A stretch of 64,000 bases of DNA from Alphaproteobacteria bacterium (GCA_030424865.1 JAUHVR010000006.1:1-64000); one strand, 5' to 3'; positions 25,285-34,343 are shown, counted from the first letter of the stretch. Notes: a model not told the origin generated them from the letters alone. Numbers and translations are program-made.

Positions 25285-26211
25285 TCAGCCGGCCTTGGGA
25301 TGGGCGTCCAGATAAACCTGCATCAACCGGGCGGCGTCAACCGCCGTATAGGCCTGTGTTGTCGAAAGCGAGGCATGGCCCAGCAATTCCTGAATGGCCC
25401 GCAGGTCGCCCCCGGCCGCCAGCAGATGGGTCGCAAAGCTGTGTCGCATCGCATGTGGGGTGGCGGATGAGGGCAGGCCCAGCTGCAATCGCGCCTTCTC
25501 GGTCACCTTCTGGATCGCGCGCGGGTTCAGCGCGCCGCCACGGACGCCGCGAAACAAGGGTGCGTCGGGTTCGACCGGAAAGGGGCAGAGCTGCGTGTAG
25601 GTTTCGACCGCCTGTCGCGCGACGGGCAGCACCGGCACCAGCCGTTCCTTGCCGCCTTTGCCCAGGATGCGCAGCGTTTCACCCATCGGAAGGACACGGC
25701 CGGTCAGGCCAAGCGCCTCGGAAATCCGCAGCCCGCAGCCCCAGAGCAGGGTGATCACCGCCGCATCCCGTGCGCCGACCCAGCTGTCAGGCGATTGTGC
25801 GGCGACGGTCTCGATCATCTCTTTGGCGGCGTCGACGGACAGAGGGCGGGGCAGTTTCTTCTGGAACCGAGGCGCGCGGGCCGACAGCACGGCGGTGGGT
25901 TCGAACCCCTGACGCTCGGCCAGCCAGCGGTAGAATGTCTTGACCGCAGACAGCTTGCGCGACAGCGTCCGGGCCGAGGCACCGGTGCCGCGCACATTGG
26001 CCATCCAGGCACGCATGTCAGTGACGCTCAGATCAGAAAGCGCGCCCAGCCCCTGCGGGCCGCCGCGATACTGAGTCATGAAGGCAATGAAGTCGCGCAG
26101 ATCCGCGCCATATGCGGTCAGCGTGTTCTCAGCCGCACCTTTCAGCGCGCGTTCGGCATCCAGCCAGCCCTGCAGCGCATCCCGCGCCGCCGGAGAGATC
26201 TCGATCGTCAC
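25285..26211 (-). CDS. xerC: Tyrosine recombinase XerC
   Basis: The 308-residue protein has an N-terminal SAM-like core-binding domain (about 10-105) and a catalytic domain with the full tyrosine-recombinase set: R162 (GCGLRISE), K185 (ILGKGGKER), H253 and R256 (HAMRHSFATHLL), H279 (LLGHASLSTTQ) and Y288. With XerD it resolves chromosome dimers at dif. Its ATG overlaps the stop of the DUF484 gene (ATGA), a pairing that is common in proteobacteria. No dif-like site was recognised in the window. Confidence 0.93.
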   Translation of the reverse strand: MTIEISPAARDALQGWLDAERALKGAAENTLTAYGADLRDFIAFMTQYRGGPQGLGALSDLSVTDMRAWMANVRGTGASARTLSRKLSAVKTFYRWLAERQGFEPTAVLSARAPRFQKKLPRPLSVDAAKEMIETVAAQSPDSWVGARDAAVITLLWGCGLRISEALGLTGRVLPMGETLRILGKGGKERLVPVLPVARQAVETYTQLCPFPVEPDAPLFRGVRGGALNPRAIQKVTEKARLQLGLPSSATPHAMRHSFATHLLAAGGDLRAIQELLGHASLSTTQAYTAVDAARLMQVYLDAHPKAG

Positions 26212-26918
26212 GCCAGCCAGCGGCGCATCGTTCTTTCAAAGACGCCACCAAAGAACGACAGCAGGTCGGTGCCCTGCTGGGGCGAGAACTGGTGCGGGTC
26301 TTCGGCACCCATGACCAAAAGGCCGGGCAGACGGCCCGCGCCGAGGTCCAGCTTGATGCAGGCCTCGGACCGGATCCAGTCGGCCTTGTCGCCATAGACG
26401 GTCGCATTGCCGGATTGCAGCTGGCGCAGAGTGACTTGCCGGGGCTGAGCGGTGCGGCCTTCGTTGATGTAGTTGTCGATGAACCCGGGTTCGGCGGTCG
26501 ACAGGACCTTGCCAAGTCGGGTGATCGCCGGTTCATCCGGTTCGGTCCGCGCGGTTTCCAGCACCAACCGCACCACGTCGACACGCAGGATATTGGCAAC
26601 CTCGCCACCCAGATCCTGCAGGAAGCTTTCGAAATCCACCGGGTCCAGCATCCGCAGGATCGCCCGATGCACCTGGTTGGTGCCCGCAAGGTTTTCATAA
26701 GCCGCTGCAATCACGCTGCGGTGGGTGTCTTCCAGCCGGTCCAGCCGCGCCTCGAGCCGTTCCATCGCGATGCCGCGCAGGTCGACGATGTTGCTGCCCA
26801 TCGAGCGTTCGTTGGCGGCCACCAGCGCCTTCATCAGGTCGGTGTCGTCCAGAACGATGTCCGGGCGGGACATGATGGTGTCGCGAAGGGTGTCGTCGAT
26901 CTTGGGGCTGGTGCTCAT
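26208..26918 (-). CDS. DUF484 protein (GAF-like)
   Basis: The 236-residue protein has a helical N-terminal part (about 20-75, with MERLEARLDRLEDTHRSVI forming a likely coiled coil) and a GAF-like C-terminal part. That part includes LPGLLVMGAEDPHQFSPQQGTDLLSFFGGVFERTMRRWL (two parts), the DUF484 signature. The gene is usually found upstream of xerC, as here. Function is unknown. The ATG at 26916-26918 fits the conserved start. Confidence 0.9.
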   Translation of the reverse strand: MSTSPKIDDTLRDTIMSRPDIVLDDTDLMKALVAANERSMGSNIVDLRGIAMERLEARLDRLEDTHRSVIAAAYENLAGTNQVHRAILRMLDPVDFESFLQDLGGEVANILRVDVVRLVLETARTEPDEPAITRLGKVLSTAEPGFIDNYINEGRTAQPRQVTLRQLQSGNATVYGDKADWIRSEACIKLDLGAGRLPGLLVMGAEDPHQFSPQQGTDLLSFFGGVFERTMRRWLA

Positions 26919-27218
26919 GCGGGCCTCTGGTCTCTTTGCTCGGTCCGCCGGTTGGTCCGGCGGCACAGCGGATCGGATGTCACACTGCAGTTACATCAGG
27001 TGTTTGGCGAAATCTGGGCACACCTGTCAACCGCGCTGTGGATTCGCCGGACCGTAGACAGGGCCTACGTGTCCAAATTGCGTCTCAATCCGGGTGGAAA
27101 GACGGTCAGTGGCGACAAGCGGCGTTTCGCCGTGCCTTGCGAAGTGAAATATTCGGGCAGATCCGCTTATCGCGACGGGACAACATGGCAAACGTCCCTT
27201 CGTACGGGCGAGCGCATT
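26919..27218. other. Intergenic stretch upstream of DUF484-xerC and a TetR gene
   Basis: About 300 bp without a convincing gene on either strand. It must hold the promoter of the DUF484-xerC operon (minus). A plus-strand open frame runs through it but has no recognisable motif and no ribosome-binding site. The right end leads into the TetR operator at 27219. Confidence 0.4.
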
Positions 27219-27242
27219 ATTTTGTACCAATCGATACAAAAT
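27219..27242. promoter_or_regulatory. Perfect palindromic operator upstream of TetR gene
   Basis: ATTTTGTA-N8-TACAAAAT is a perfect inverted repeat of 8 bp with an 8-bp centre, 38 bp upstream of the TetR start. A related degenerate copy (ATTTTGTG-N8-TATGAAAC, 27263-27286) overlaps the start codon. Such a pair suggests tight self-repression. Confidence 0.75.
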
Positions 27243-27279
27243 AACTGACCGTGATGCGTTTAATTTTGTGCCGATAGGT

Positions 27280-27903
27280 ATGAAACAAGAATCGAACAAT
27301 CCGAGTGGCCGCCCAAGATCGTTTGACCGGGATGAGGTGTTGGACGCAGCCGTGCGCGTTTTCTGGGAAAAGGGATACGAGGGCGCGTCGCTGGGCGATC
27401 TGACCGACGCCATCGGCCTGAACCGTCCCAGCCTGTACGGGGCGTTCAAGAACAAGCATGGGCTCTTCCTGGAAGCGCTGGACCGGTACACCGCTGTTCA
27501 GGGGCGCGCCCAGTCGGCCCCTTTGCGCGAAGAGACGGATATGGAGGCCGCGGTTCGTGGCTTCTATCGCGAAATCATCCGCACGGTTGCGTCACCTGAC
27601 GGCCCATGCGGTTGCCTGATCGCTTCGGTCGCCACCGAGGTCGCGGCCCGCGATCCGGTTGTCCGCGACAAGATCGCCGGGAACATGCAGCGATCACAGG
27701 CTTTCCTGAAAGAGCGCCTGGTGACCTTGGGCGGATCGTCCGACGCCGACGCGGATCTGGCAGCGGCCATGATTCTGACAGCAGGCATGAGCCTGGCCCA
27801 GCGGGCCCGACTGGGCGCGACGCCCCAAGAGCTGGGTCACCTGGCGCAGGGTTACGTGCGCCGGTTCTTCCACACCCCTTTTGATTTGGACCAAGGAGAC
27901 TGA
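27280..27903 (+). CDS. TetR/AcrR-family transcriptional regulator
   Basis: The 207-residue protein has the TetR helix-turn-helix (about 22-65: VRVFWEKGYEGASLGDLTDAIGLNRPSLYGAFKNKHGLF, read in parts) and a C-terminal domain of the type found in YxaF/LmrA-like regulators (CGCLIASVATEVAARDP). I chose the ATG at 27280. A GTG 12 bp earlier is possible, and neither has a good ribosome-binding site. The following gene, a small membrane protein 1 bp after its stop, is probably cotranscribed. Confidence 0.9.
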   Translation: MKQESNNPSGRPRSFDRDEVLDAAVRVFWEKGYEGASLGDLTDAIGLNRPSLYGAFKNKHGLFLEALDRYTAVQGRAQSAPLREETDMEAAVRGFYREIIRTVASPDGPCGCLIASVATEVAARDPVVRDKIAGNMQRSQAFLKERLVTLGGSSDADADLAAAMILTAGMSLAQRARLGATPQELGHLAQGYVRRFFHTPFDLDQGD

Positions 27904-27904
27904 C

Positions 27905-28363
27905 ATGACCACCAATGCGCATCACCTTCGCCTGCTGGCTGCGGCCCTGATCCTGTTGACGACCATCCGGTTCATGGTTGTCACGTTCCTGCCAAGCCTG
28001 GACATGTTCGGCGGCCCGAACCCCGACGCTTGGATCGGGCCCTGGGGCGCGGACACCATCCTTGGTTTGCTTGCACCCCTTATGGCCTGGCTCGCGTGGC
28101 GCGGGACGGGACTGCGTGTCTGGGGCGCGCTGATCGCCTATAACGCAGTTGGCGCCTTTGACTATGCGCACGGCCTGCTGACCCAGTGGCTTGACCCGAT
28201 GGTCACGCAATCCGCCGCGATGACGTATTCATCGATCGGAGTGTCCATGGTGGTTCAGCTGACTGTTCTGGCGGTACTGTTTCGCAGCGGGGTGGCCCGA
28301 AGCTTTGAAACCGGCGTTCCCGGTGTTGCGCCAAAGGCGGCGAATGCCGCGACCGCCTACTGA
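27905..28363 (+). CDS. Small four-span membrane protein in TetR operon
   Basis: The 152-residue protein has four hydrophobic spans (about 8-28, 47-64, 74-92 and 112-132). An AAGGAG box lies 8 bp before the ATG, inside the end of the TetR gene. The family is not recognised. Cotranscription with the regulator points to a transported or membrane-active ligand, which is inference only. A terminator follows. Confidence 0.7.
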   Translation: MTTNAHHLRLLAAALILLTTIRFMVVTFLPSLDMFGGPNPDAWIGPWGADTILGLLAPLMAWLAWRGTGLRVWGALIAYNAVGAFDYAHGLLTQWLDPMVTQSAAMTYSSIGVSMVVQLTVLAVLFRSGVARSFETGVPGVAPKAANAATAY

Positions 28364-28415
28364 TGGGCGTCACGAAAGCCGCGGCGCTTTACGTGCCGCG
28401 ACAGCCGGAAACGAA

Positions 28416-28445
28416 AACACCCTCGCCCGAACAGGCGAGGGTGTT
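28416..28445. terminator. Bidirectional hairpin terminator
   Basis: A perfect 12-bp stem AACACCCTCGCC/GGCGAGGGTGTT with a 6-nt loop lies between the convergent TetR operon (plus) and the transaldolase gene (minus). On the minus strand it is followed by TTCG-type sequence and only a short T-run. Confidence 0.7.
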
Positions 28446-28472
28446 GCTTGTCTGACGTCAGATCAGATCGTC

Positions 28473-29126
28473 TCAGACGATCTTGATGCCCGCTTCGTCG
28501 ATGTCCTTCAGGAACTGGGCCAGACCCTTGTCGGTCAGAACGTGGTTCGCCATCGCCTTGATCACGTTCGGCGGGGCGGTCGCCACGTCGGCGCCGATCT
28601 TGGCACATTCCGACATGTGGTTGGCCGAACGGATCGAGGCCGCCAGGATCTGGGTTTCAAACCCGTAGTTGTCATAGATCTCGCGGATGTCGGCGATCAG
28701 GTCCATGCCGTCCTGGTTCAGGTCGTCCAGACGACCAATGAAAGGCGAGATGAAGGTTGCGCCGGCCTTGGCCGCCAGCAACGCCTGGTTGGCCGAGAAA
28801 CACAGGGTCACGTTGACCATCTTGCCTTCGCCGGTCAGGGTCTTGCAGGCCTTCAGACCGTCCCAGGTCAGTGGCACCTTGACGGCGATGTTGTCAGCGA
28901 TCTCGGCCAGTTTGCGGCCCTCGGCGATCATCTTGTCCGCGTCGGTTGCGGTCACTTCGGCCGAGACGGGGCCGGGGACCATGTCGCAGATCTCTTTGGT
29001 GACTTCAAGGATGTCACGGCCGGATTTCTTGATCAGCGAAGGGTTGGTGGTCACGCCATCGACCATGCCCAGGTCATAAAGCTCGCGGATCGCAGCCACA
29101 TCGGCGGTGTCGACAAAGAATTTCAT
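28473..29126 (-). CDS. fsa: Transaldolase, fructose-6-phosphate aldolase type (TalC/FSA)
   Basis: The 217-residue protein is the short form of transaldolase. It starts [20 protein letters not shown], has the TTNPSL motif and the Schiff-base lysine K83 in [12 protein letters not shown], and continues with [11 protein letters not shown]. Such enzymes act either as transaldolase in the pentose phosphate pathway or as fructose-6-phosphate aldolase. Sequence alone does not separate the two. The gene is divergent from priA. Confidence 0.92.
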   Translation of the reverse strand: MKFFVDTADVAAIRELYDLGMVDGVTTNPSLIKKSGRDILEVTKEICDMVPGPVSAEVTATDADKMIAEGRKLAEIADNIAVKVPLTWDGLKACKTLTGEGKMVNVTLCFSANQALLAAKAGATFISPFIGRLDDLNQDGMDLIADIREIYDNYGFETQILAASIRSANHMSECAKIGADVATAPPNVIKAMANHVLTDKGLAQFLKDIDEAGIKIV

Positions 29127-29205
29127 GGGTTCGGTTCCTCTAAGGTCGCTTGGCAAAGGCTTGCGCGTGTCATACCTCAGAGGGATGCATCCCGGAACCC
29201 CTTAA

Positions 29206-31425
29206 ATGTCAGCGCTAACAGCCCGCAGGGAAATGTCGCAGAGCTTTTACACCGAAGGTGAGTTGATCGGCGTGCTGACCACGCAGCCGCTGGACCGCGT
29301 TTTGGATTACAAGGCGCCCGAGGGCGGATGCTGGCAGGGCGCCTTTGTCGAGGTGCCCTTTGGTCCGCGTCGGGTGCTGGGTGTGGTCTGGGGACCGGGG
29401 CGCGGGGATTGGGATCCGTCCAAGGTGCGGCAGGTGCAGCGCGTGCTCGACGCCGCGCCGATGCGCGACGAGATGCGGTCGTTTCTGACGAGGGCGGGGG
29501 AATATACCCTGACCCCGATGAATGCGATGCTGCGGCTGGCGACGCGCGCGCCGGGGCTGGGCGACCAGCCTTCGATGCGCAAGATTTATCGGCGGGGCGA
29601 GGGGCGGCCTGATCGCGAGACGGACGCGCGGCGGCGGGTGCTTGAGGTGCTGGACGACATCGGCGGGCTGGCGCTGACCAAGGGCGAGCTGGCCGACAGC
29701 GCGGGGGTCAGTTCCTCGGTCATCGACGGGCTGGTGAAACAGGGCGTGGTGCTGGAAGAGAAAAGCCCGCGCGACACGGTCTTTCCACACCTTGATCCCG
29801 AGATGTGCGGCAAGGCGTTGACCGAAAGCCAGGCCGCGGCAGCTGGCGTGCTGCGCGGCAAGATCCAGTCGGGGGCCTACGGGACCACCCTGCTGCGTGG
29901 CGTGACCGGGTCGGGCAAGACCGAGGTTTATCTGGAAGCCGTGGCCGAATGCCTGGCGCAGGGGCGGCAGGCGCTGGTGCTTTTGCCCGAGATCGCGCTG
30001 ACAGCGGAATTCCTGTCACGGGTCGAGGCGCGCTTTGGCGCGCGACCGGCGGAATGGCACTCTGGTGTGACCATGACCGAACGCCGCCGGGTCTGGCGGA
30101 TGGTGGGTCAGGGCGGGGCGCAGATGGTTGTGGGCGCGCGATCTGCTCTGTTTCTGCCGTTTCGCGATCTGGGGCTGATCGTTGTCGATGAGGAACACGA
30201 CACCTCGTACAAGCAGCAGGACGGGGTGATGTACAACGCCCGCGACATGGCGGTCCTGCGCGCCTCGATCAATTCGGCGCAGGTGGTGCTGGCCTCGGCC
30301 ACGCCCTCGCTGGAAAGCTGGGCCAATGCCGAGGCGGGCAAATACGAGCGGTTGGAACTGACCGCACGCTTCGGCGCGGCGGTGCTGCCCGAGATGCGGG
30401 CGATCGACATGCGGGCCGAGACTTTGCCCGCCTCGCGGTGGATTTCGAGCGCGCTGGCCGGCGCGGTGTCTTCGCGGTTGGAAAAGGGCGAGCAATCGCT
30501 GTTGTTTCTGAACCGTCGGGGCTATGCCCCGGTGACGATCTGCCGGGCCTGCGGACATCAGATCGGCTGTGATCACTGTGACGCCCGGATGGTCGAGCAC
30601 CGGTTTCAGAAGCGGCTGGTCTGCCATCAGTGCGGCGAGACCAAGCCGGTGCCGGCGGTCTGTCCCAGTTGCGAGGCCGAGGACAAGCTGGCGGCCGTGG
30701 GTCCGGGGGTTGAGCGATTGGCAGAAGAGGCCAGTGCGCTCTGGCCCGAGGCGCGGCTGGCTGTGCTGTCGTCGGATCTGTTCGGGTCCGCCCGGGCCTT
30801 GAAGGAGGGGATCGAAGCGATTGCCGCGGGGGGGGCCGATATCATCATCGGCACACAGTTGGTGGCCAAGGGACACAACTTTCCGCTGCTGACCCTGGTG
30901 GGTGTGATCGACGCGGATCTTGGGCTGCAGGGGTCTGATCTGCGGGCGGCGGAGCGGACCTTTCAGTTGATGCGGCAGGTGGCGGGCCGCGCTGGGCGGG
31001 CCGAAGCGCCGGGCGTGGCACTGTTGCAGACCTATCAGCCCGAACATCCGGTGATCCGGGCGATCCTGGCGGGGGACGAAGAGGGGTTCTGGCGGGCCGA
31101 GGCCGAAGAGCGCCGCGTCGCGGGTGTGCCGCCTTATGGACGGATGGCGGGGGTGATCCTGTCGTCGACGGACGTGCAAGAGGTCTTTGACCTGGGCAAT
31201 GCCATGGCACGGCAGGACGGGCCGTTGCGGGCGGTGGGGGCGCAGGTCTTTGGGCCGGCGCCTGCGCCGATCGCGCGGGTGCGGGGGCGGCACCGGGTGC
31301 GGCTGTTGGTCAAGGCTGCCAAAGGCGTGGCACTGCAACCGGCACTGGCGGCCTGGGCCGGGCAGTTCACCTTGAAAGGGCAGTTGCGGATGGCGATCGA
31401 TATCGATCCGCAGAGCTTTTATTGA
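29206..31425 (+). CDS. priA: Primosomal protein N' (PriA helicase)
   Basis: The 739-residue protein has the PriA 3'-end-binding domain (residues 15-120), a winged helix, then the helicase core with Walker A GVTGSGKTE (232-240) and DEEH (328-331). A paired zinc-binding region follows (CRACGHQIGCDHCDAR and CHQCGETKPVPAVCPSCEAE, about 444-486), then motif V/VI (QVAGRAGRAEAPG). PriA restarts stalled replication forks and loads the primosome. The start at 29206 gives 9 extra residues over the ATG at 29233. Both are possible. Confidence 0.96.
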   Translation: MSALTARREMSQSFYTEGELIGVLTTQPLDRVLDYKAPEGGCWQGAFVEVPFGPRRVLGVVWGPGRGDWDPSKVRQVQRVLDAAPMRDEMRSFLTRAGEYTLTPMNAMLRLATRAPGLGDQPSMRKIYRRGEGRPDRETDARRRVLEVLDDIGGLALTKGELADSAGVSSSVIDGLVKQGVVLEEKSPRDTVFPHLDPEMCGKALTESQAAAAGVLRGKIQSGAYGTTLLRGVTGSGKTEVYLEAVAECLAQGRQALVLLPEIALTAEFLSRVEARFGARPAEWHSGVTMTERRRVWRMVGQGGAQMVVGARSALFLPFRDLGLIVVDEEHDTSYKQQDGVMYNARDMAVLRASINSAQVVLASATPSLESWANAEAGKYERLELTARFGAAVLPEMRAIDMRAETLPASRWISSALAGAVSSRLEKGEQSLLFLNRRGYAPVTICRACGHQIGCDHCDARMVEHRFQKRLVCHQCGETKPVPAVCPSCEAEDKLAAVGPGVERLAEEASALWPEARLAVLSSDLFGSARALKEGIEAIAAGGADIIIGTQLVAKGHNFPLLTLVGVIDADLGLQGSDLRAAERTFQLMRQVAGRAGRAEAPGVALLQTYQPEHPVIRAILAGDEEGFWRAEAEERRVAGVPPYGRMAGVILSSTDVQEVFDLGNAMARQDGPLRAVGAQVFGPAPAPIARVRGRHRVRLLVKAAKGVALQPALAAWAGQFTLKGQLRMAIDIDPQSFY

Positions 31426-31470
31426 ATTGGGTGCCCTGCGGGCACGCAGGATGAGCACCTTCGGTGCGGG

Positions 31471-31530
31471 TTGGGGGCGCTGCCCCCAATCGCCTTCGGC
31501 TCCCCCCGGGATATTTTCAGCAAAAAGAAA
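31471..31530 (-). repeat. Extragenic 22-bp core element plus G/C hairpin, copy A
   Basis: On the minus strand the core (31509-31530) reads TTTCTTTTTGC, three bases, AAATATCC. On its downstream side is a hairpin TTGGGGGC-GCT-GCCCCCAA (31471-31489). It lies between priA and the S49 peptidase gene, which point the same way. It is the only copy not between convergent genes. Confidence 0.75.
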
Positions 31531-31628
31531 CACGAGCGGGGTGCGACAGCGCGTCCTATTCGCCACATCACGTCGAGTTTTTGCCCGTTGCCTTGTTTGT
31601 AGGGGGGGGCGTTTCTACATGGGCCGGT

Positions 31629-32426
31629 ATGAGACGTTGGATCCCGTTTATGAAATCCGCACCCGTGGTTTCGGTCGTGCGGCTGCAAGGCGCTATTGGC
31701 GCTGGTGGGCGCGGTGCGCTGAACGACCAGGCGCTGGCGCCGGTGCTGGAGCGTGCCTTCAAGCGCGGCAAGCCCAAGATGGTGGCGCTGGAGATCAACT
31801 CGCCCGGCGGGTCCCCGGTGCAGTCTTCGCTGATTGGCGCGCGGATCCGGCGGTTGTCGGAAGAGACCAAGGTGCCCGTGGTGGCATTTGTCGAGGATGT
31901 TGCGGCCAGCGGCGGGTACTGGCTGGCGGCGGCGGCGGATGAGATCCTGGTGGACGACAGCTCGGTGGTCGGATCGATCGGCGTGATCTCGGCCGGGTTC
32001 GGCGCGCATGTGTTCCTGGCGCGGCAAGGGATCGAGCGGCGGGTGCACACGGCGGGCAAGTCCAAGAGCATGATGGATCCGTTCCGGCCTGAAAAGGAAG
32101 AGGACGTGGCCCGGCTGAAGCGGCTTTTGGGGCAGATCCACGAAAGCTTCATTGGCCATGTGCGGGACCGGCGAGGCCCCAAGCTGGCGGATGATCCGGA
32201 CCTGTTCACCGGCGAGATCTGGGTGGGCCGGTCGGCCTGCGAGGTGGGGCTTGCCGATGGCATCGGCCACCTGGTGCCCGAGATGAAGGCGCGGTTCGGC
32301 GACAAGGTGCAGTTCCGCCGCTATGGCACGCGCCGGTCGCTGGCGCAGCGGTTCGGGATGTCCCTGGCCGCTGATGCGATGGCGGCAGTCGAGGAGCGCG
32401 CGGAGTTCGCGCGTTACGGCCTCTGA
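31629..32426 (+). CDS. S49-family (SppA/SohB-like) signal peptide peptidase
   Basis: The 265-residue protein shows the S49 protease fold. It has VVSVVRLQGAIG, the strand LEINSPGGSPVQS with the catalytic-dyad region, the nucleophile serine in DVAASGGYWLAAAADEI (ASGGY), the lysine region KSKSMMDPFRP and the closing GEIWVGRSACEVGLADGIG. It lacks an obvious N-terminal membrane anchor, so it may be cytoplasmic or peripheral. Short SppA forms degrade cleaved signal peptides. The ATG at 31629 is chosen. The next gene begins 2 bp after its stop. Confidence 0.88.
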   Translation: MRRWIPFMKSAPVVSVVRLQGAIGAGGRGALNDQALAPVLERAFKRGKPKMVALEINSPGGSPVQSSLIGARIRRLSEETKVPVVAFVEDVAASGGYWLAAAADEILVDDSSVVGSIGVISAGFGAHVFLARQGIERRVHTAGKSKSMMDPFRPEKEEDVARLKRLLGQIHESFIGHVRDRRGPKLADDPDLFTGEIWVGRSACEVGLADGIGHLVPEMKARFGDKVQFRRYGTRRSLAQRFGMSLAADAMAAVEERAEFARYGL

Positions 32427-32427
32427 C

Positions 32428-32592
32428 GTGGTCGTCAAGATTGTCACCTTCTTTCTGATTGGCATGGCGGTGCTGGCCATGTTCGGCAAGTTGAGCGTGC
32501 CCGGGGCCAAGCGCCTGCGGTCGGCGAAATGTCCCAATTGTGGACGTTACAAGATTGGACGCGGCCCCTGTGGCTGCGGGAAGAAAGGCTAG
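32428..32592 (+). CDS. 54-residue membrane protein with C-terminal zinc ribbon
   Basis: A GTG start 2 bp after the peptidase stop gives a small protein with one hydrophobic span (residues 4-17, VTFFLIGMAVLAMFG). A cytoplasmic tail follows with CPNC and CGC cysteines (KCPNCGRYKIGRGPCGCGKK), a likely zinc ribbon. A conserved start is uncertain because the frame is open upstream inside the peptidase gene. It lies in a run peptidase - this gene - exchanger with almost no gaps, which supports a real gene. Function is unknown. Confidence 0.7.
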   Translation: MVVKIVTFFLIGMAVLAMFGKLSVPGAKRLRSAKCPNCGRYKIGRGPCGCGKKG

Positions 32593-32594
32593 GA

Positions 32595-33545
32595 ATGGCG
32601 TGGGTTCTGTCGGTCCTTGGGCTGGTCATTCTGTTGTTGGCTGGCGACGCGCTGGTGCGCGGGGCCGTGAACCTCAGCCTGCGGGTCGGCATCCCGGCGC
32701 TGATCGTCAGCCTGACGATCGTGGCCTTTGGCACCTCGGCGCCAGAGCTTTTGATCGCGATCAGCGCGGTCGAGGAAAATGCACCGGGCATTGCGCTGGG
32801 CAATGTGGTGGGTTCGAACACGGCCAACATCCTGCTGGTTCTGGGGGTTCCGGCCATGTTGTCGGGGTTGCACACGTCCGAGTGTGAAACCCGAAAGACC
32901 TATTTGCAGATGCTGGCCGCCAGCGTGTTGTTCATTGCCCTGTGTTTTGTCGGTGTGATCACCTGGATCACCGGTCTGGTGCTACTTGCGGCGCTGGGGT
33001 TGATGCTGTTCGGGGCCTTTCGGGATGCAACGCAGCACCGGTCGGCCTGCGCCAGCGAAGCCGAGGAAGAGGAAGACCTGGAGGGTGTTGACCCCGACAT
33101 GCCCTGGTGGCGGATCGGAGTTTTCCTGGTGCTGGGCCTGATCGGCCTGCCGCTGGGCGCGGAACTGCTGGTCGAAAATGCCTCGGTCATCGCGAGGACC
33201 TATGGGGTCAGCGATACGGTGATCGGGTTGACGCTGGTGGCGGTCGGCACCTCTCTGCCCGAGCTTGCGACGACGGTGATGGCGGCGCTGCGACGCCAGG
33301 CGGATGTGGCGCTGGGCAATGTCATCGGGTCGAACATGTTCAACCTGCTGGCCATCATCGGCATAGCGTCCTTTGTGGGGCCGATCCCGGTGGATCCGGC
33401 GTTCCTGCGGTTCGATCTGTGGGTCATGCTGGCGGCCTCGCTGATATTGATTCCCTTTGTCTTTATGCGCATGGATATCTCGCGCATCTGGGGTGTGATC
33501 TTGACGGCGCTTTATGTGACCTACATCGCGGTCATATTGTTCTGA
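32595..33545 (+). CDS. Calcium/sodium antiporter (CaCA family, YrbG-like)
   Basis: The 316-residue protein has two inverted-repeat halves of about five spans each, with the alpha-repeat motifs GTSAPELLIAISA and GTSLPELATTVMAAL (acidic E in each). Each is followed by a second conserved segment: IALGNVVGSNTANILLVLG and VALGNVIGSNMFNLLAI. An acidic cytoplasmic loop sits between the halves (EAEEEEDLEGVDPD). The family exchanges Na+ for Ca2+. Start codon at 32595, 2 bp after the preceding stop. Confidence 0.93.
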   Translation: MAWVLSVLGLVILLLAGDALVRGAVNLSLRVGIPALIVSLTIVAFGTSAPELLIAISAVEENAPGIALGNVVGSNTANILLVLGVPAMLSGLHTSECETRKTYLQMLAASVLFIALCFVGVITWITGLVLLAALGLMLFGAFRDATQHRSACASEAEEEEDLEGVDPDMPWWRIGVFLVLGLIGLPLGAELLVENASVIARTYGVSDTVIGLTLVAVGTSLPELATTVMAALRRQADVALGNVIGSNMFNLLAIIGIASFVGPIPVDPAFLRFDLWVMLAASLILIPFVFMRMDISRIWGVILTALYVTYIAVILF

Positions 33546-33563
33546 TCCGGCACAGGAGGCGAC

Positions 33564-34343
33564 ATGGCACAGGCATTGGTCACAGGCGCGGGCGCCCGGT
33601 TGGGCCGCGCGATGGCGCTGTATCTGGCGAGGCGCGGCTACGATGTTGCGGTGCATTTTGCCGCCTCGCGCGAGGGCGCGGATCAGACGGTGGCCGAGGT
33701 GCAGGCGCTTGGACAAAAGGCCGTTGCGCTGCAAGCGGATCTGCTGGACGCGGGTGCGGTCGATGCGCTGGTGCCGCGCGCCATAGAGGCGCTGGGCGGG
33801 CCGTTGACCTGTCTGGTCAACAACGCCTCGATCTTTGAGCACGACAGGCTGACCAGTATGACCGACGTCAGCTGGACACGCCACATCGACAGCAATCTGC
33901 GCGCGCCCGTGTTTCTGACACAGGCCTTTGCCCATCAGGTGCCAGAGCCCGCCACCGATGACATGGGGGAACCCGTGGCGCAGGCGATGGTGCTGAACAT
34001 GCTGGACATGCGTGTGCGCAAGCTGACGCCGGAATTCAGCAGCTACACGATCGCAAAGATGGGGCTTTGGGCCTTTACGCAAACCGCGGCGCAGGGTTTA
34101 GCGCCGCGTGTTCGGGTCAACGCCATCGGGCCGGGACCGACGTTGCAGGGGCATCGGCAAAGCAAAAGCCATTTTGCCCAGCAACGCGAGAACACTGTGC
34201 TGAAACGCGGGGCAAACCCCGCGGATATCACTGCGGCCCTGGGGTATTTCCTGGACGCGCCCGGCGTGACCGGGCAGCTTTTGTGCGTGGATGGTGGTCA
34301 GCACCTGGCCTGGCAGACGCCTGATGTTCTGGGCGTCGAGTAG
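33564..34343 (+). CDS. Short-chain dehydrogenase/reductase (pteridine reductase-like)
   Basis: The 259-residue SDR has the NADP-binding motif TGAGARLGRAMALYLARRG, the NNAS motif (LVNNASIF) and the catalytic Tyr/Lys in SSYTIAKMGLWAF. The closing GPGPTLQG with NAIGPGP is the typical FolM/pteridine-reductase pattern. An active-site serine precedes the YxxxK in EFSSY. Substrate is inferred from similarity to pteridine reductases only. Ribosome-binding AGGAGGC lies upstream, and it is 18 bp after the exchanger stop, so the two may be cotranscribed. Confidence 0.85.
   Translation: MAQALVTGAGARLGRAMALYLARRGYDVAVHFAASREGADQTVAEVQALGQKAVALQADLLDAGAVDALVPRAIEALGGPLTCLVNNASIFEHDRLTSMTDVSWTRHIDSNLRAPVFLTQAFAHQVPEPATDDMGEPVAQAMVLNMLDMRVRKLTPEFSSYTIAKMGLWAFTQTAAQGLAPRVRVNAIGPGPTLQGHRQSKSHFAQQRENTVLKRGANPADITAALGYFLDAPGVTGQLLCVDGGQHLAWQTPDVLGVE

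Noticed and set aside
25285-26211. XerC as a possible phage or integron integrase
   Set aside because: The DUF484-xerC pairing, normal length and lack of any nearby att site, tRNA or phage genes fit housekeeping XerC.
30016-31566. 516-codon minus-strand open frame opposite priA
   Set aside because: Antisense shadow of the PriA helicase region with no motifs.
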